From positions 1-53,545 of the forward strand of contig JAJTCL010000002.1 of NCBI GenBank assembly GCA_021323255.1: 53,545 nucleotides of DNA. Direction: 5' to 3'. The translations under genes and the position numbers were made by a program. Each line of letters starts with the position of its first letter. The first letter of the stretch is position 1. Of the stretch, positions 1-8,424 are shown in pieces. Origin of the DNA: Propionibacteriaceae bacterium (GTDB lineage Bacteria > Actinomycetota > Actinomycetes > Propionibacteriales > Propionibacteriaceae). The notes under the pieces were generated by a model that did not search any database, was not told where the DNA came from, and was given only the letters and a program-made list of their open reading frames with translations.

Positions 1-402
1 CGACGGTTTGACCTGTAGGTCGGGCGCGGTCGGCTTCCGATAGAACCAGAGCGGAAAGTTGTCGGGCGGAAAGATCTCACAGAAGGTGACCGGTGTCGCA
101 TATTCGGTGTTGGTCACGACGTGACGGTCGTCGACGTTCAGCTCACGGAGAGCCTGACGGACGTACCGGCCGAACGGATCATCACCTACCCCGGTGATGA
201 TCGCGGCCCTACGACCGAGTCGCGCGGCGGCCACCGCTACGTTCGCTGTAGTGCCGCCAAGGAATTTGCCGAAGGTCTGCACGGCTTCCAGCCCGACGCC
301 CACCTGCAACGGATAGATGTCGACACCACTGCGACCAAAGGTGAGCACATCTAGCGGCGGCTCAACCCGTGCATCCGGACGGTCCTGAGGATCGCTGCTC
401 AT
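1..402 (-). CDS. iolC: 5-dehydro-2-deoxygluconokinase IolC, N-terminal part
   Basis: PfkB-family kinase that phosphorylates 5-dehydro-2-deoxy-gluconate in myo-inositol catabolism. Only the first 134 residues are here; the gene runs off the left edge. Visible are the start of the ribokinase fold (DVLTFGRSGVDIYP), the sugar-binding GGTTANVAVAAARLG segment and GVGDDPFGRYVRQAL. The segment IFPPDNFPLWFYRKP is typical of IolC rather than of fructokinases. The ATG at 402 follows a GGAAGGAG site four bases upstream. The rest of an iol operon probably lies to the left. The upstream region holds a dispersed repeat and an ATTTGT/ACAAAT palindrome, so this gene may have its own regulated promoter. Confidence 0.9.
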   Translation of the reverse strand, partial: MSSDPQDRPDARVEPPLDVLTFGRSGVDIYPLQVGVGLEAVQTFGKFLGGTTANVAVAAARLGRRAAIITGVGDDPFGRYVRQALRELNVDDRHVVTNTEYATPVTFCEIFPPDNFPLWFYRKPTAPDLQVKPS

Positions 403-415
403 GGCTCTCCTTCCT

Positions 416-533
416 TTCGAGCTGCTCGCGCATCGCGCTTTGGATCCGCCGTTGTTGTCGTCGCTCGCAGAGGAAGAGCGCCTCCGCTCGCTCCTCCTCC
501 GTTAGGCGGCGCGCGATTTCCGACGCTCGCAGC
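416..533 (+). repeat. Dispersed intergenic repeat, copy 1
   Basis: GC-rich block shared with copies at 2127, 33162, 40782, 49711 and 49898. It has three recognisable parts: a left part beginning GAGCTGCTCGCGCATCGCGC, a middle part containing GTCGTCGCTCGCAGAGGAAG, and a right part GCGGCGCGCGATTTCC followed by GACGCTCGCAGC. It lies directly upstream of the iolC ribosome binding site. A short reading frame on the minus strand here is a by-product of the repeat and is not conserved in frame in the other copies. Confidence 0.8.
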
Positions 534-602
534 TTTGAGATCAGATCGGGTCGCATTAGGGCTCTCGCAGCACGGTATTGGCCGTGGTGCCTGATGTCAA
601 TG

Positions 603-618
603 ATTTGTACAGACAAAT
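603..618. promoter_or_regulatory. ATTTGT-N4-ACAAAT palindrome upstream of iolC
   Basis: Perfect 6-bp inverted repeat with a 4-base centre (ACAG). The core TTGT-N4-ACAA resembles operators of GntR-family regulators. It lies between the stop of the tautomerase gene and the repeat preceding iolC, so it could control iolC. The regulator is not known. Confidence 0.45.
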
Positions 619-626
619 GGTCATGA

Positions 627-1031
627 CTACCCTACCGATGAGCTGAGGGTTCCATTCAGGAACTGGGCCTGACCCATACCGAACGACCAATCGGCATACT
701 TGTTGGCCATCACAGAAATCATCAAGTCCTCAGGCCGTACGCCGCATTCGGCCTCCAGCCGCTTCGCCAGTTCCGCATACGCGGCCACCTTTTGCCGGGT
801 CGACCTGCCCTGCTGAAAGATCTGGATGATCACAATGCCGTCCGAACGCTCCAACCCGAGGCCCGTGTCCTCGGCAATGATGTGACCGTCGTCGTGCTCG
901 GTGATGATCTGGTATCGATCGCGCGGCGGAGCGGCAAAAACGTCGAGCATCACGTCCTGGATGGTGTCAGCCAGTCTGCGGAGTTCCTCAGGCGTTCGAC
1001 CCTTCTGGACATCGATCCGGACCAGTGGCAT
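627..1031 (-). CDS. Tautomerase-family protein
   Basis: About 134 residues of the 4-oxalocrotonate tautomerase superfamily (long tautomerase_2-like form). The family uses an N-terminal proline as general base after removal of Met. The ATG at 1031 gives MPLVRIDVQKG with Pro at position 2, whereas a GTG six bases upstream would bury it, so 1031 is the better start. An intact TTGACA and TAGAAT pair ends seven bases before this ATG and there is no Shine-Dalgarno site, which suggests a leaderless mRNA. The substrate is unknown. The gene lies in the same direction as iolC but is separated from it by a repeat and a candidate operator. Confidence 0.8.
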   Translation of the reverse strand: MPLVRIDVQKGRTPEELRRLADTIQDVMLDVFAAPPRDRYQIITEHDDGHIIAEDTGLGLERSDGIVIIQIFQQGRSTRQKVAAYAELAKRLEAECGVRPEDLMISVMANKYADWSFGMGQAQFLNGTLSSSVG

Positions 1032-1038
1032 GGTCACA

Positions 1039-1066
1039 ATTCTACTTTGTTAAGACATAATGTCAA
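1039..1066 (-). promoter_or_regulatory. Promoter and operator of the tautomerase gene
   Basis: On the minus strand TTGACA (1066-1061) and TAGAAT (1044-1039) are separated by 16 bases. The palindrome GACAT-A-ATGTC (1054-1064) overlaps the -35 box, as expected for a repressor site. Transcription should begin almost at the ATG. Confidence 0.65.
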
Positions 1067-1073
1067 AATGTGA

Positions 1074-2099
1074 TTAGGAGCCCAAGAGGAAGCCAGCGCC
1101 CCAGGCGAGGTGGGTCGCCGTCAACACCAGCGGTAGCCGCAGCCGAGCTGCCGCTGACATGGGCCTAGTGGTGATCAAGGAGCCACTGATGATCAACGCG
1201 AGATAGCCACCCGGGGCCAGGAACCCGGCACGAAGCGGCCGAGAGTTGCAGGCGACACCGATGACTCCTCCGATAGAGCCGACCAGTACGCCGACCAGGG
1301 TGAGCGGAGGGGCCAGGTAGCGGACCGTGGCCGTCTCGGGGTGGCGCCTGACCAACTCCCGGCGCCACCTCCCGGTCTCATACATCTGCTTCACCAGGGC
1401 TCGCAACGTGGAGCGCGGGCGATAGGTCACCCGGAGCTCCGGAGAGAACCAGATCTTGTGGCCGCTGGTCCGTAGCCGGTAGTTCAGCTCCCAATCTTGC
1501 GCGCGATGCATGCTCTCGTCGAAGCCGCCGACGGCGACGAGCGCTTCCTTCCGGAACACGCCGAGGAACACCGTCTCCGCCTCAGCTGCTGGTGAGGCGG
1601 CAAGGTGAAACGCTGAGCCGCCCAGTCCCAGCCGCGTCGTGTATGCGACGGCGACGGCTTCTTCAAACGGGGTGGATCCCTGCGCGTCCATGAGACCGCC
1701 GACGTTGGCGGCGCCGGTTTCGTCGAGCAATTCGACAGCTCGTCTGATGTAGCCGTCAGTCAGCTCACCGTGTCCATCGACCCGGGCGATGATCTCGTGT
1801 CTGGCGGCGGCGATGCCAAGGTTCAGGGCAGCGGGGGTACGTGCCGCTGGGTTGTCGACCACTCGGATCCGCGGGTCCGCCGCAGCCAGCGCCTGGGCGA
1901 TCTCGTGCGTGCGGTCGCTACTGGGCCCGACCGCAAGGACTACCTCGAGCTCACCGGGATAGTCCTGGTCGAGGACCCTGCGGATCGCCGCCTCGAGGTG
2001 GCGTTCCTCGTTCAGCACCGGCATGACGACCGAGACACCGGGCCAGACGGTGCTGACGCGATCCCCAGCGGTCTGCCCTCCCTCGTCAGTGAACGTCAC
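1074..2099 (-). CDS. Glycosyltransferase family 2 protein
   Basis: 341 residues. The GT-A domain begins with VSVVMPVLNEERHLEAAI (about residues 23-40), followed by the nucleotide-sugar segment AARHEIIARVDGHGEL and the acceptor or base motif QDWELNYRLRTSGHKIWF. The C-terminal third has two to three hydrophobic helices, so the enzyme is probably membrane-anchored. It may add sugars to a lipid-linked precursor or cell-wall glycan, but donor and acceptor cannot be deduced. The start is GTG with no clear Shine-Dalgarno site. It lies downstream of an LCP ligase gene, separated only by repeat copy 2, which fits a role in glycopolymer assembly. Confidence 0.85.
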   Translation of the reverse strand: MTFTDEGGQTAGDRVSTVWPGVSVVMPVLNEERHLEAAIRRVLDQDYPGELEVVLAVGPSSDRTHEIAQALAAADPRIRVVDNPAARTPAALNLGIAAARHEIIARVDGHGELTDGYIRRAVELLDETGAANVGGLMDAQGSTPFEEAVAVAYTTRLGLGGSAFHLAASPAAEAETVFLGVFRKEALVAVGGFDESMHRAQDWELNYRLRTSGHKIWFSPELRVTYRPRSTLRALVKQMYETGRWRRELVRRHPETATVRYLAPPLTLVGVLVGSIGGVIGVACNSRPLRAGFLAPGGYLALIISGSLITTRPMSAAARLRLPLVLTATHLAWGAGFLLGS

Positions 2100-2126
2100 C
2101 CGATCATCTTGTCAGTCTTGATTTTT

Positions 2127-2243
2127 GAGCAGCTCGCGCATCGCGCTTGGAATCCGCCGCCGTCGTCGTCGCTCGCAGAGGAAGAACGCCTCTGCTCACT
2201 CCTCCTCCGTGCGGCGGCGCGCGATTCCCGACGCTCGCCGCTC
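2127..2243 (+). repeat. Dispersed intergenic repeat, copy 2
   Basis: Same three-block arrangement as copy 1, with only scattered substitutions. It fills the gap between the stop codon of the LCP gene (2252-2250) and the start of the glycosyltransferase gene. Its right end is seven bases from the LCP stop codon. Confidence 0.8.
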
Positions 2244-2249
2244 GGGTGG

Positions 2250-3713
2250 TCAGGCCGAACAGACCTTTCCAAGATCGTCGGTCTGCGCATCCCAGGAGGG
2301 GGACGCCGTAGGCTTGGGCTTTGGAGTGGCCTTGGGCGTAACGGCCGGCCTGGATTCGGCCACCCCAGCGTCCATGGCCTCGGAGGCCTCGATCTTCTTC
2401 TGAACAGTGCTACGTGCCAGCTCAAAGTCCGGCGAGCTCGGATCGATCAAGGGCGGCATCATGGCCACGCTCGACACTGGGAGGGCCTTGGCCTTGAGCG
2501 CTAGATCGATCATGGTGCCGACCTCCGACGTCGAGATGTCAGTGGCGACCACCTCTCGACTGGCTGCCGCGATCTTGTTGAACTTTGTCAGCACGGTGAT
2601 CGGCTCGAACTCGTTGAGCATCGCGCGCATGACGCACTTCTGTCGCAGCACCCGGTCGTAATCAGAGGAATCCGCGCGCGACCGAGCGAACCACAAGGCC
2701 TCATAGCCAGTGAGATGTCGGTTCTTGCCCGCTTCCACATAGGCAGAGACCTTCGTGCTACCACCCCCAATAGGAACTCGTCGGTAGACGTCCATGGTGA
2801 TGCCCCCGACCGAGTCCACCAGTGCCTGAAAGCCCTTGAGATCGATCAATGCCCAATAGTTGATCTTGAGACCGGTGGCACCTTCGACGGCTTCCTTGGT
2901 AGCTTGAGCGCCCGGATTCGGTACCCCTGGATAAAGATCGCGATGTTCGGCCGCGTAGGTGTAGATGGCGTTCAGCATGCAGGAGCCATCGGGGCAGCGA
3001 TAACCGTGCGGGAAACGATCATGCAGCGGTGAGTAGCTGGGAAAAGGCACCGCCTGCAAATTGCGCGGCAGGCTGATGAGCACCGTCCGCCCGGTCTCGC
3101 TGTCCACGCTCGCCACGGTCATACTGTCCGGCCGGACTCCGACGCGATTCTGTCCGGCGTCGCCGCCCATCAGCAAGACGTTGTAGCGCCCATGTTTCGC
3201 GACCTGGTCACCCCCGCCGGCAAAGACCGTGGTGGTCAGCTCATGTTGTGCCGACGCCATGGATGCGACGGCGATAAAACCGCCAAAGACGGCCAGCGCT
3301 ACCGTCACGGTGAGCGCTGAGAAGACGACCCGTCCCCAGCGGCCCTGTTCCCCAGGGTTCGCAAGCCGCCAGGCATCGACGATGAGCGCCACCCATCCCA
3401 GGCCGACAACGACGATGCCGATCTGGAGCGCCTTGAGGGTGGGAGCCAGCGTGAGCGTGGCTACGGCAGCCTTCGGTTGGATGAGCGCAAGCAGACCGGC
3501 AAGCAGCGCCAGCAACCACACAGTGACCCAGATTCGAAGGGCAATCCGACCCAGGATCCGGCTTCCGCCGGCTAGCTGAGCAGAACCCGGCAACACCAGC
3601 GTCATGGCTAGAAAGGCCAAGCCTCTGCGTCTCTTGACGCGTTCGCTTCGCTCGAAACATGTGGGCAACGAGGCCGGCGCACGCGGTGCAACATCCGCGG
3701 TGCGAACTGACAC
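2250..3713 (-). CDS. LCP (LytR-CpsA-Psr) family protein
   Basis: 487 residues. Four hydrophobic segments lie between about residues 30 and 155, followed by an extracytoplasmic LCP domain (about 175-400). That domain includes the conserved RPDSMTVASVD, TVLISLPRNLQAV and LTGYEALWFARSRADSSDYDR regions, the last with the paired Arg residues that bind the polyprenyl pyrophosphate. LCP enzymes transfer lipid-linked glycopolymers to peptidoglycan. The C-terminus is Pro/Thr/Lys-rich. The start is GTG at 3713, with GAAAGG eight bases upstream. It is divergent from a second LCP gene, so the two share a 130-bp promoter region. Confidence 0.88.
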   Translation of the reverse strand: MSVRTADVAPRAPASLPTCFERSERVKRRRGLAFLAMTLVLPGSAQLAGGSRILGRIALRIWVTVWLLALLAGLLALIQPKAAVATLTLAPTLKALQIGIVVVGLGWVALIVDAWRLANPGEQGRWGRVVFSALTVTVALAVFGGFIAVASMASAQHELTTTVFAGGGDQVAKHGRYNVLLMGGDAGQNRVGVRPDSMTVASVDSETGRTVLISLPRNLQAVPFPSYSPLHDRFPHGYRCPDGSCMLNAIYTYAAEHRDLYPGVPNPGAQATKEAVEGATGLKINYWALIDLKGFQALVDSVGGITMDVYRRVPIGGGSTKVSAYVEAGKNRHLTGYEALWFARSRADSSDYDRVLRQKCVMRAMLNEFEPITVLTKFNKIAAASREVVATDISTSEVGTMIDLALKAKALPVSSVAMMPPLIDPSSPDFELARSTVQKKIEASEAMDAGVAESRPAVTPKATPKPKPTASPSWDAQTDDLGKVCSA

Positions 3714-3843
3714 CTTGGAAGCCTTTCGGTCTGCTGGCGGGGAAGAAATCGGGGAAGATCCCTGTCAGTATCTTCGGTCCGCATCCCTTGGGTGCTGAAG
3801 CCACGCCGACGAACTTGGACTCCGCCCGAGTACCTTTGCTGAC

Positions 3844-5127
3844 ATGTCTCCCGGCCGCGATGAGGATCTCGACTGGTTGTACGGGCGCGATCCCCAGCAA
3901 GCGGAGCCCGAACGGACACGTGTGATGCCGGACCCATACGGGACCGCCGCACCAGACTCACAGCAGAGGCGGGCGCCGTACCCGCGCACCCCTACTCACC
4001 AGACCCCACAGCCTCGCCCAGGCATCCCACCGTCCGGCCCGCCACGCGGACCTGGTGGGACGGCAGGCGGACCAAGGGCACCGCGGCCCGCCAGACCCGC
4101 AAAGCAACGGCGTCCGGTTCGGCGGTTCTTCCGGGTGCTGCTGATCTTGCTGCTGTTGTTCATCCTGTGGCTGATCGCCGTACCGGCGTACGCGTGGACC
4201 CAGATAGCCCGCGTTGACGCAGCACCATCCGGCCAGCGGCCTGCTGATCAACCAGGCAAGACCTTCCTGTTGGTGGGCTCAGACTCCCGAGCTGGGCTCA
4301 GCAGAGCCGAGCAAAGGCGACTCGGAACGGGTAGTACGGGCGGCCAGCGGACGGACACGATCATGCTGGTCTACGTCCCGCTGACCGGCAAGCCGGCGCT
4401 CATTTCAGTGCCGCGTGACTCTTATGTGGATGTTCCGAGCAATGGCAAGAACAGGATCAACGCCGCTTACGCCTTCGGCGGCCCTGAGCTGCTGGTACAG
4501 ACGGTCGAGCAGAACACCGGTCTTCGCATCGACGGTTATCTGGAGATCGGCTTCGGCGGCTTCGCCAATGTCGTCGATGCACTCGACGGCATCAGGATGT
4601 GCTTACCGAATGCGATCAAGGATCGCGACAGCCATATCGACCTGCCCAAGGGTTGCCAGACACTGAGTGGCACCAAAGCTCTCGGCTACGTGCGCATGCG
4701 CAAGGCCGATCCCCGTGGCGATTTCGGCCGCGTGGAGCGGCAGCGAGAGATGCTCGCTGCCGTGGCCGCGAAGGCAGCGTCCCCGGCCACCGTGCTGAAT
4801 CCGGTCCGTTATTGGAACTTTTGCATGGCTACTGCTGATGCGATCAAGCTCGGTCGCGACACCTCACTGCCTGAGACCCTGAGGTTGGCTTATGCCATGA
4901 AACGGATTTCTGGTGGCAACGGCCTCACGTTGACGGTACCGGTATCGAGCTCGGGCGCATCCACGTCAGTCGGCTCGGCGGTCTTGTGGGACGCCGCCAA
5001 GTCCAAGGCGATGTTCTCCGACATCAAGCGTGGAAGCATCTGCACGGGCCGGACCGTTGACACTGGAGGTCAACTCAATGAACAGCCCATCCCATGCGGC
5101 CTCTCGAGCCGCGGCTCGAACTCATGA
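3844..5127 (+). CDS. LCP (LytR-CpsA-Psr) family protein
   Basis: 427 residues with a long Pro/Arg-rich cytoplasmic tail (about 27-92), one transmembrane helix (about 97-117) and an LCP domain from about residue 138. The domain includes FLLVGSDSRAG, RTDTIMLVYV, LISVPRDSYVDVP and YVRMRKADPRGDFGRVERQ. It is a likely ligase for attaching cell-wall glycopolymers, in the position of M. tuberculosis Rv3267 relative to purE/purK. A TACCTT box ends seven bases before the ATG and there is no Shine-Dalgarno site, so the mRNA may be leaderless, although no good -35 is visible. Confidence 0.88.
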   Translation: MSPGRDEDLDWLYGRDPQQAEPERTRVMPDPYGTAAPDSQQRRAPYPRTPTHQTPQPRPGIPPSGPPRGPGGTAGGPRAPRPARPAKQRRPVRRFFRVLLILLLLFILWLIAVPAYAWTQIARVDAAPSGQRPADQPGKTFLLVGSDSRAGLSRAEQRRLGTGSTGGQRTDTIMLVYVPLTGKPALISVPRDSYVDVPSNGKNRINAAYAFGGPELLVQTVEQNTGLRIDGYLEIGFGGFANVVDALDGIRMCLPNAIKDRDSHIDLPKGCQTLSGTKALGYVRMRKADPRGDFGRVERQREMLAAVAAKAASPATVLNPVRYWNFCMATADAIKLGRDTSLPETLRLAYAMKRISGGNGLTLTVPVSSSGASTSVGSAVLWDAAKSKAMFSDIKRGSICTGRTVDTGGQLNEQPIPCGLSSRGSNS

Positions 5128-5313
5128 AATAGTCCTGGGTGTGTCTCGACCGGCGCCCAATCGCTGGTGTGTACGCTCACGCAGCAGGCAGTGCACGCGC
5201 GCCGAATGTCGCAGAACCAGTGACAGGCTCCTCCCGCCCACAACCTGGGCTTCCCCATCACGTGTAGGCGACGATCTCGTCTCGTCCGTAGCCCCGGACC
5301 TGCCCTACTCATT

Positions 5314-5343
5314 ATGTTTTAAACATCATGAGCTCACGCTCAT
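5314..5343. promoter_or_regulatory. Two adjacent palindromes upstream of the ABC transporter operon
   Basis: ATGTTT-T-AAACAT (5314-5326) is directly followed by ATGAGC-N4-GCTCAT (5328-5343). Both are perfect inverted repeats. They lie 54-83 bases upstream of the solute-binding protein ATG, where a substrate-responsive repressor or activator would be expected. The rest of the 269-base gap (5128-5396) shows no gene. A GAAAGGAA Shine-Dalgarno site precedes 5397. Confidence 0.5.
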
Positions 5344-5396
5344 TGAATTCTCAGCTTCCGGGTTTGGCCGGAAAACCCAACTGAAAGGAATCACAG

Positions 5397-6416
5397 ATGA
5401 TTCGATCCGCAAAGGGCTCGGCGCTTGGCCGACCCCGCAAGGGCATGACCCTGACCGCCCTCGCAGCGGCTGCATTACTCGTACTGTCAGCATGTAGCGG
5501 CGGCGGCGCTCCCGAGACCCAACCAGAGAACCAGGGCGGTGGCGGTGGCGGCGGCGAGTCTGGTTACACGATCGCCATGATCACCCATGAGACGCCCGGC
5601 GATACGTTCTGGGATCGGATCAGGGCCGGGGCTGAGCAGGCGGCCAAGGACACTGGGTCGACATTGAAGTACTCAGCCGATCCCGACGCCACCAAGCAGG
5701 CCGTTCTTATACAGAACGCGATTGACTCCAAGGTCGATGGCATCGCGACCACGCTCGTCACCCCGGATGCCTTGATTCCCACGGTCCAGAAAGCCGTCCA
5801 GGCCGGAATTCCCGTGGACAGCTTCAACTCCGGCCTCGACTATTACAAGCAGGCGGGCGCGCTCACCCACTTTTCCTCCGATGAGCGACTCGCCGGTCAG
5901 GAGGCGGGCAAAAGGATGAAGGCGGCCGGCGCCGAGAAGATCCTCTGCACCATCCAACAGGCCGGGTCGGTCGCCCTTGAGGACCGCTGCGCCGGGGTTA
6001 AGGACAGCTTCCCCAACACTGAGAACCTGCAGGTGAACGGCGCCGACGACTCGGCCGTCACTTCGGCGATCCAGGCCAAGCTGAGTCAGGACAAGGACAT
6101 CAACTGGGTGATCACCCTCGGCGCACCGCAGGCCCTGGACACCCTGAAGGCCTTCGAGGGTTCCGGCAGTTCGGCGAAGGTAGGCACCTTCGACACCAAC
6201 CCGGATGCGGCGCAGGCTGTGAAGGACGGCAAGATCCAGTTTTACATCGACCAGCAGCCCTACCTGCAGGGCTACATGGCCGTCACACAGCTCTATCTCT
6301 TTAAGAAAAACGGCAATATCCTCGGTGGTGGCAAGCCGGTTCTGACCGGCCCGTCCTTCGTCGACAGCAGCAACATCGACACGATCCTGCCGTTCGTCCA
6401 GAACAACACCCGATAG
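5397..6416 (+). CDS. Sugar/cyclitol ABC transporter solute-binding lipoprotein
   Basis: 339 residues. A basic n-region, hydrophobic core and lipobox LSAC (Cys33) mark a lipoprotein, followed by a Gly-rich linker and a periplasmic-binding-protein type 1 domain (Peripla_BP_4, from about residue 57: YTIAMITHETPGDTFWDRI). This is the family of ribose, xylose and inositol binding proteins. With the following permease and ATPase it makes a complete importer. The setting among iol-type genes suggests a cyclitol or sugar acid, which is inference. The last 13 codons and stop lie in a 43-bp unit that is repeated directly downstream. Confidence 0.9.
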   Translation: MIRSAKGSALGRPRKGMTLTALAAAALLVLSACSGGGAPETQPENQGGGGGGGESGYTIAMITHETPGDTFWDRIRAGAEQAAKDTGSTLKYSADPDATKQAVLIQNAIDSKVDGIATTLVTPDALIPTVQKAVQAGIPVDSFNSGLDYYKQAGALTHFSSDERLAGQEAGKRMKAAGAEKILCTIQQAGSVALEDRCAGVKDSFPNTENLQVNGADDSAVTSAIQAKLSQDKDINWVITLGAPQALDTLKAFEGSGSSAKVGTFDTNPDAAQAVKDGKIQFYIDQQPYLQGYMAVTQLYLFKKNGNILGGGKPVLTGPSFVDSSNIDTILPFVQNNTR

Positions 6417-6461
6417 CCTCGACACGATCCTGCCGTTCGTCCAGAACAACACCCGATAGCC
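6376..6461 (+). repeat. Perfect 43-bp tandem duplication across the stop codon
   Basis: Bases 6376-6418 are repeated exactly at 6419-6461. The unit covers the last 12-13 codons of the solute-binding protein, its TAG stop and two more bases. The first stop remains in frame, so the protein is unchanged and the second copy is untranslated. Confidence 0.95.
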
Positions 6462-6470
6462 AAAAGCCTC

Positions 6471-6509
6471 CGCGGGTGGTCGGGCGAGTGCTTTCGCCCG
6501 ACCACCGCG
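6471..6509 (+). other. Stable hairpin between binding-protein and permease genes
   Basis: Perfect 13-bp stem (6475-6487 with 6494-6506) around a 6-base loop, extended by CGCG pairing past one bulged G. No U-run follows and the operon continues, so it more likely protects or partially terminates the upstream message. This arrangement commonly gives more binding protein than permease. Confidence 0.8.
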
Positions 6510-6533
6510 AAGACAACTCACCGGAGATGCAAC

Positions 6534-7595
6534 ATGAGTACACCTGTCAAGACCGCACCGCCTACGCCCGCTGAGGCCTCTAACCGCGTTCAAGTCAGCT
6601 GGACGACCCGACTGCTCGGCCGACCCGAGATCGGAGCCTTGGTCGCGGCCATCGTCATCTTCATCTTCTTCCTGATCGTCGCACCGGCATTCCGTACACC
6701 GGCCTCGTTCTTCACCGTCCTCTACCAGGCCTCCACCATCGGCATCGTGGCCGTCGCTGTCGGCATGCTGATGATCGGCGGTGAGTTCGACCTGTCCGCC
6801 GGCGTGCTCGTCACATCCGCGGGCCTGCTCAACGGCATGTTGTGCTACCAGCTCGGGCTGAACCTGTGGGTCGGCGTGATCATCTCGCTGGCCTTTTGCC
6901 TGGGCGTCGGATTCACTAACGGCTATCTGGTGATGCGCACCGGCATTCCCAGCTTCCTGATTACGCTGGGCACGTTCTTCGTGCTGCAGGGCGCCAACCT
7001 CGGCGTAACCAAGCTGGTCACCGGATCCGTGTCGAGCCCCAACATCAGCCAGATGGACGGCTACACGACGCTGAATTTCATCTTTGCGCACGAGTTCAAG
7101 ATCGGACCCGTGTCACTGTCGATCACCGTCATCTGGTGGTTGCTATTCGTATTCTTGTCGGCCTGGATCCTGCAGCGGACCAAGATCGGCAACTGGATCT
7201 TTGCGGTCGGAGGAAACGCCGCCAGTGCTCGAGCCGTCGGCGTGCCAGTGACCCGGGCAAAGATCGGCTTATTCATGACAGTGTCCTTCCTCTGCTGGTT
7301 CACCGGCATGCACTACCTTTACCGGTTCAACACACTGCAGGCCGGCAACGGCGTGGGGAACGAGTTCCTCTACATCATCGCCGCAGTCGTGGGCGGGACG
7401 CTGCTGACCGGCGGCTACGGCAATGCGTGGGGTGTGGCCATCGGGGCGTTCATCTTCGGTATGACCAGCCTGTGCATCGTATACGCCGGATGGGACCCGA
7501 ACTGGTTCAAGGCTTTCCTCGGTGTCATGCTGCTGCTCGCCGTGATGGTCAACCTGTACGTGAAGAGACTCTCGACTCTAAGAAAGGTGGGTTGA
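6534..7595 (+). CDS. ABC transporter permease (BPD_transp_2 family)
   Basis: 353 residues, about ten hydrophobic segments starting near residue 33. The family motifs GMLMIGGEFDLSAGVLV (after the first helices) and GGNAASARAVGVPVTRAKI (coupling region) identify a ribose/xylose/inositol-type permease. It would form the membrane channel of the importer with the flanking genes. GGAG precedes the ATG. The next gene begins one base after its stop codon, so the two are translationally linked. Confidence 0.9.
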   Translation: MSTPVKTAPPTPAEASNRVQVSWTTRLLGRPEIGALVAAIVIFIFFLIVAPAFRTPASFFTVLYQASTIGIVAVAVGMLMIGGEFDLSAGVLVTSAGLLNGMLCYQLGLNLWVGVIISLAFCLGVGFTNGYLVMRTGIPSFLITLGTFFVLQGANLGVTKLVTGSVSSPNISQMDGYTTLNFIFAHEFKIGPVSLSITVIWWLLFVFLSAWILQRTKIGNWIFAVGGNAASARAVGVPVTRAKIGLFMTVSFLCWFTGMHYLYRFNTLQAGNGVGNEFLYIIAAVVGGTLLTGGYGNAWGVAIGAFIFGMTSLCIVYAGWDPNWFKAFLGVMLLLAVMVNLYVKRLSTLRKVG

Positions 7596-7596
7596 C

Positions 7597-8424
7597 ATGA
7601 CCGACACCCTGCAAGAGCATGCCGATCCAACACTCCACAAGGGTGAGCCTCTTGTCGAGATGATCGATGTTGGCAAGGCCTACGGAGCAATCCGAGCCCT
7701 TAAGGGAATCAACATGGTCGTCAACGCCGGTGAGGTGACCTGTGTGCTTGGTGACAATGGAGCGGGCAAGTCAACGTTGATCAAGATTATTTCCGGCCTA
7801 CACCCCCACAACGAGGGAACCGTGAAGGTCGACGGCGAAGAGGTCCATTTCTCCTCGCCACGCGACTCGCTGAACCACGGCATTGCCACGGTGTATCAGG
7901 ATCTCGCCGTGGTCAGTCTGATGGAAGTCTGGCGGAACTTTTTCCTCGGCTCAGAGATGACGGGCAGCAAGCTCCCGCTCTCTGGGATGAAGATCAATGA
8001 CATGAAGCGCATTGCCGACGAGGAGTTGCGCAAGATGGGCATCGTCGTCAAAGACATCGACCAGCCCATCGGAACCTTGTCCGGCGGCCAGCGGCAGTGC
8101 GTCGCAATTGCGCGCGCGGTGTACTTCGGCGCTCGGGTCTTGATCTTGGACGAGCCCACCGCCGCACTCGGTGTCAAGCAGTCCGGGGTGGTGCTCAAGT
8201 ACACCGCGGCGGCCCGGGATGCTGGGCTCGGCGTTGTGTTCATCACCCACAACCCGCACCACGCCTTCCTGGTGGGCAACCACTTCATCATCTTGAAGCT
8301 GGGCCAGGCCGTGCTGGACAAGAAGCGTTCGGAGGTAACACTCGACGAGCTCACCCGCCAGATGGCTGGTGGCGACGAACTCACCGAGCTGGCACACGAG
8401 CTGGAGAGCGGCGCTCGGGGATGA
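7597..8424 (+). CDS. ABC transporter ATP-binding protein
   Basis: 275 residues with one nucleotide-binding domain, as in FrcA-type systems, not the duplicated ATPase of RbsA/XylG. Visible are Walker A GDNGAGKST (52-60), signature LSGGQRQ, Walker B LILDEPTAAL and the switch His in FITHNPHHA. It energises the importer encoded by the two preceding genes. AAAGG precedes the ATG. Its stop codon overlaps the ATG of a decayed dehydrogenase gene (ATGA at 8421-8424). Confidence 0.92.
   Translation: MTDTLQEHADPTLHKGEPLVEMIDVGKAYGAIRALKGINMVVNAGEVTCVLGDNGAGKSTLIKIISGLHPHNEGTVKVDGEEVHFSSPRDSLNHGIATVYQDLAVVSLMEVWRNFFLGSEMTGSKLPLSGMKINDMKRIADEELRKMGIVVKDIDQPIGTLSGGQRQCVAIARAVYFGARVLILDEPTAALGVKQSGVVLKYTAAARDAGLGVVFITHNPHHAFLVGNHFIILKLGQAVLDKKRSEVTLDELTRQMAGGDELTELAHELESGARG

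Noticed and set aside
362..616. Small Arg/Glu-rich protein on the minus strand over repeat copy 1
   Set aside because: The frame is not kept in other copies of the repeat and it overlaps the iolC start and ribosome binding site.
6471..6509. Rho-independent terminator ending the operon after the binding protein
   Set aside because: No U-run follows, and the permease and ATPase genes continue in the same direction with their own ribosome binding sites.
5673..7091. Long open frame on the minus strand opposite the binding-protein and permease genes
   Set aside because: It lies antisense to two clearly recognisable genes, has no protein-family features, and is the sort of open frame that GC-rich codon use creates.
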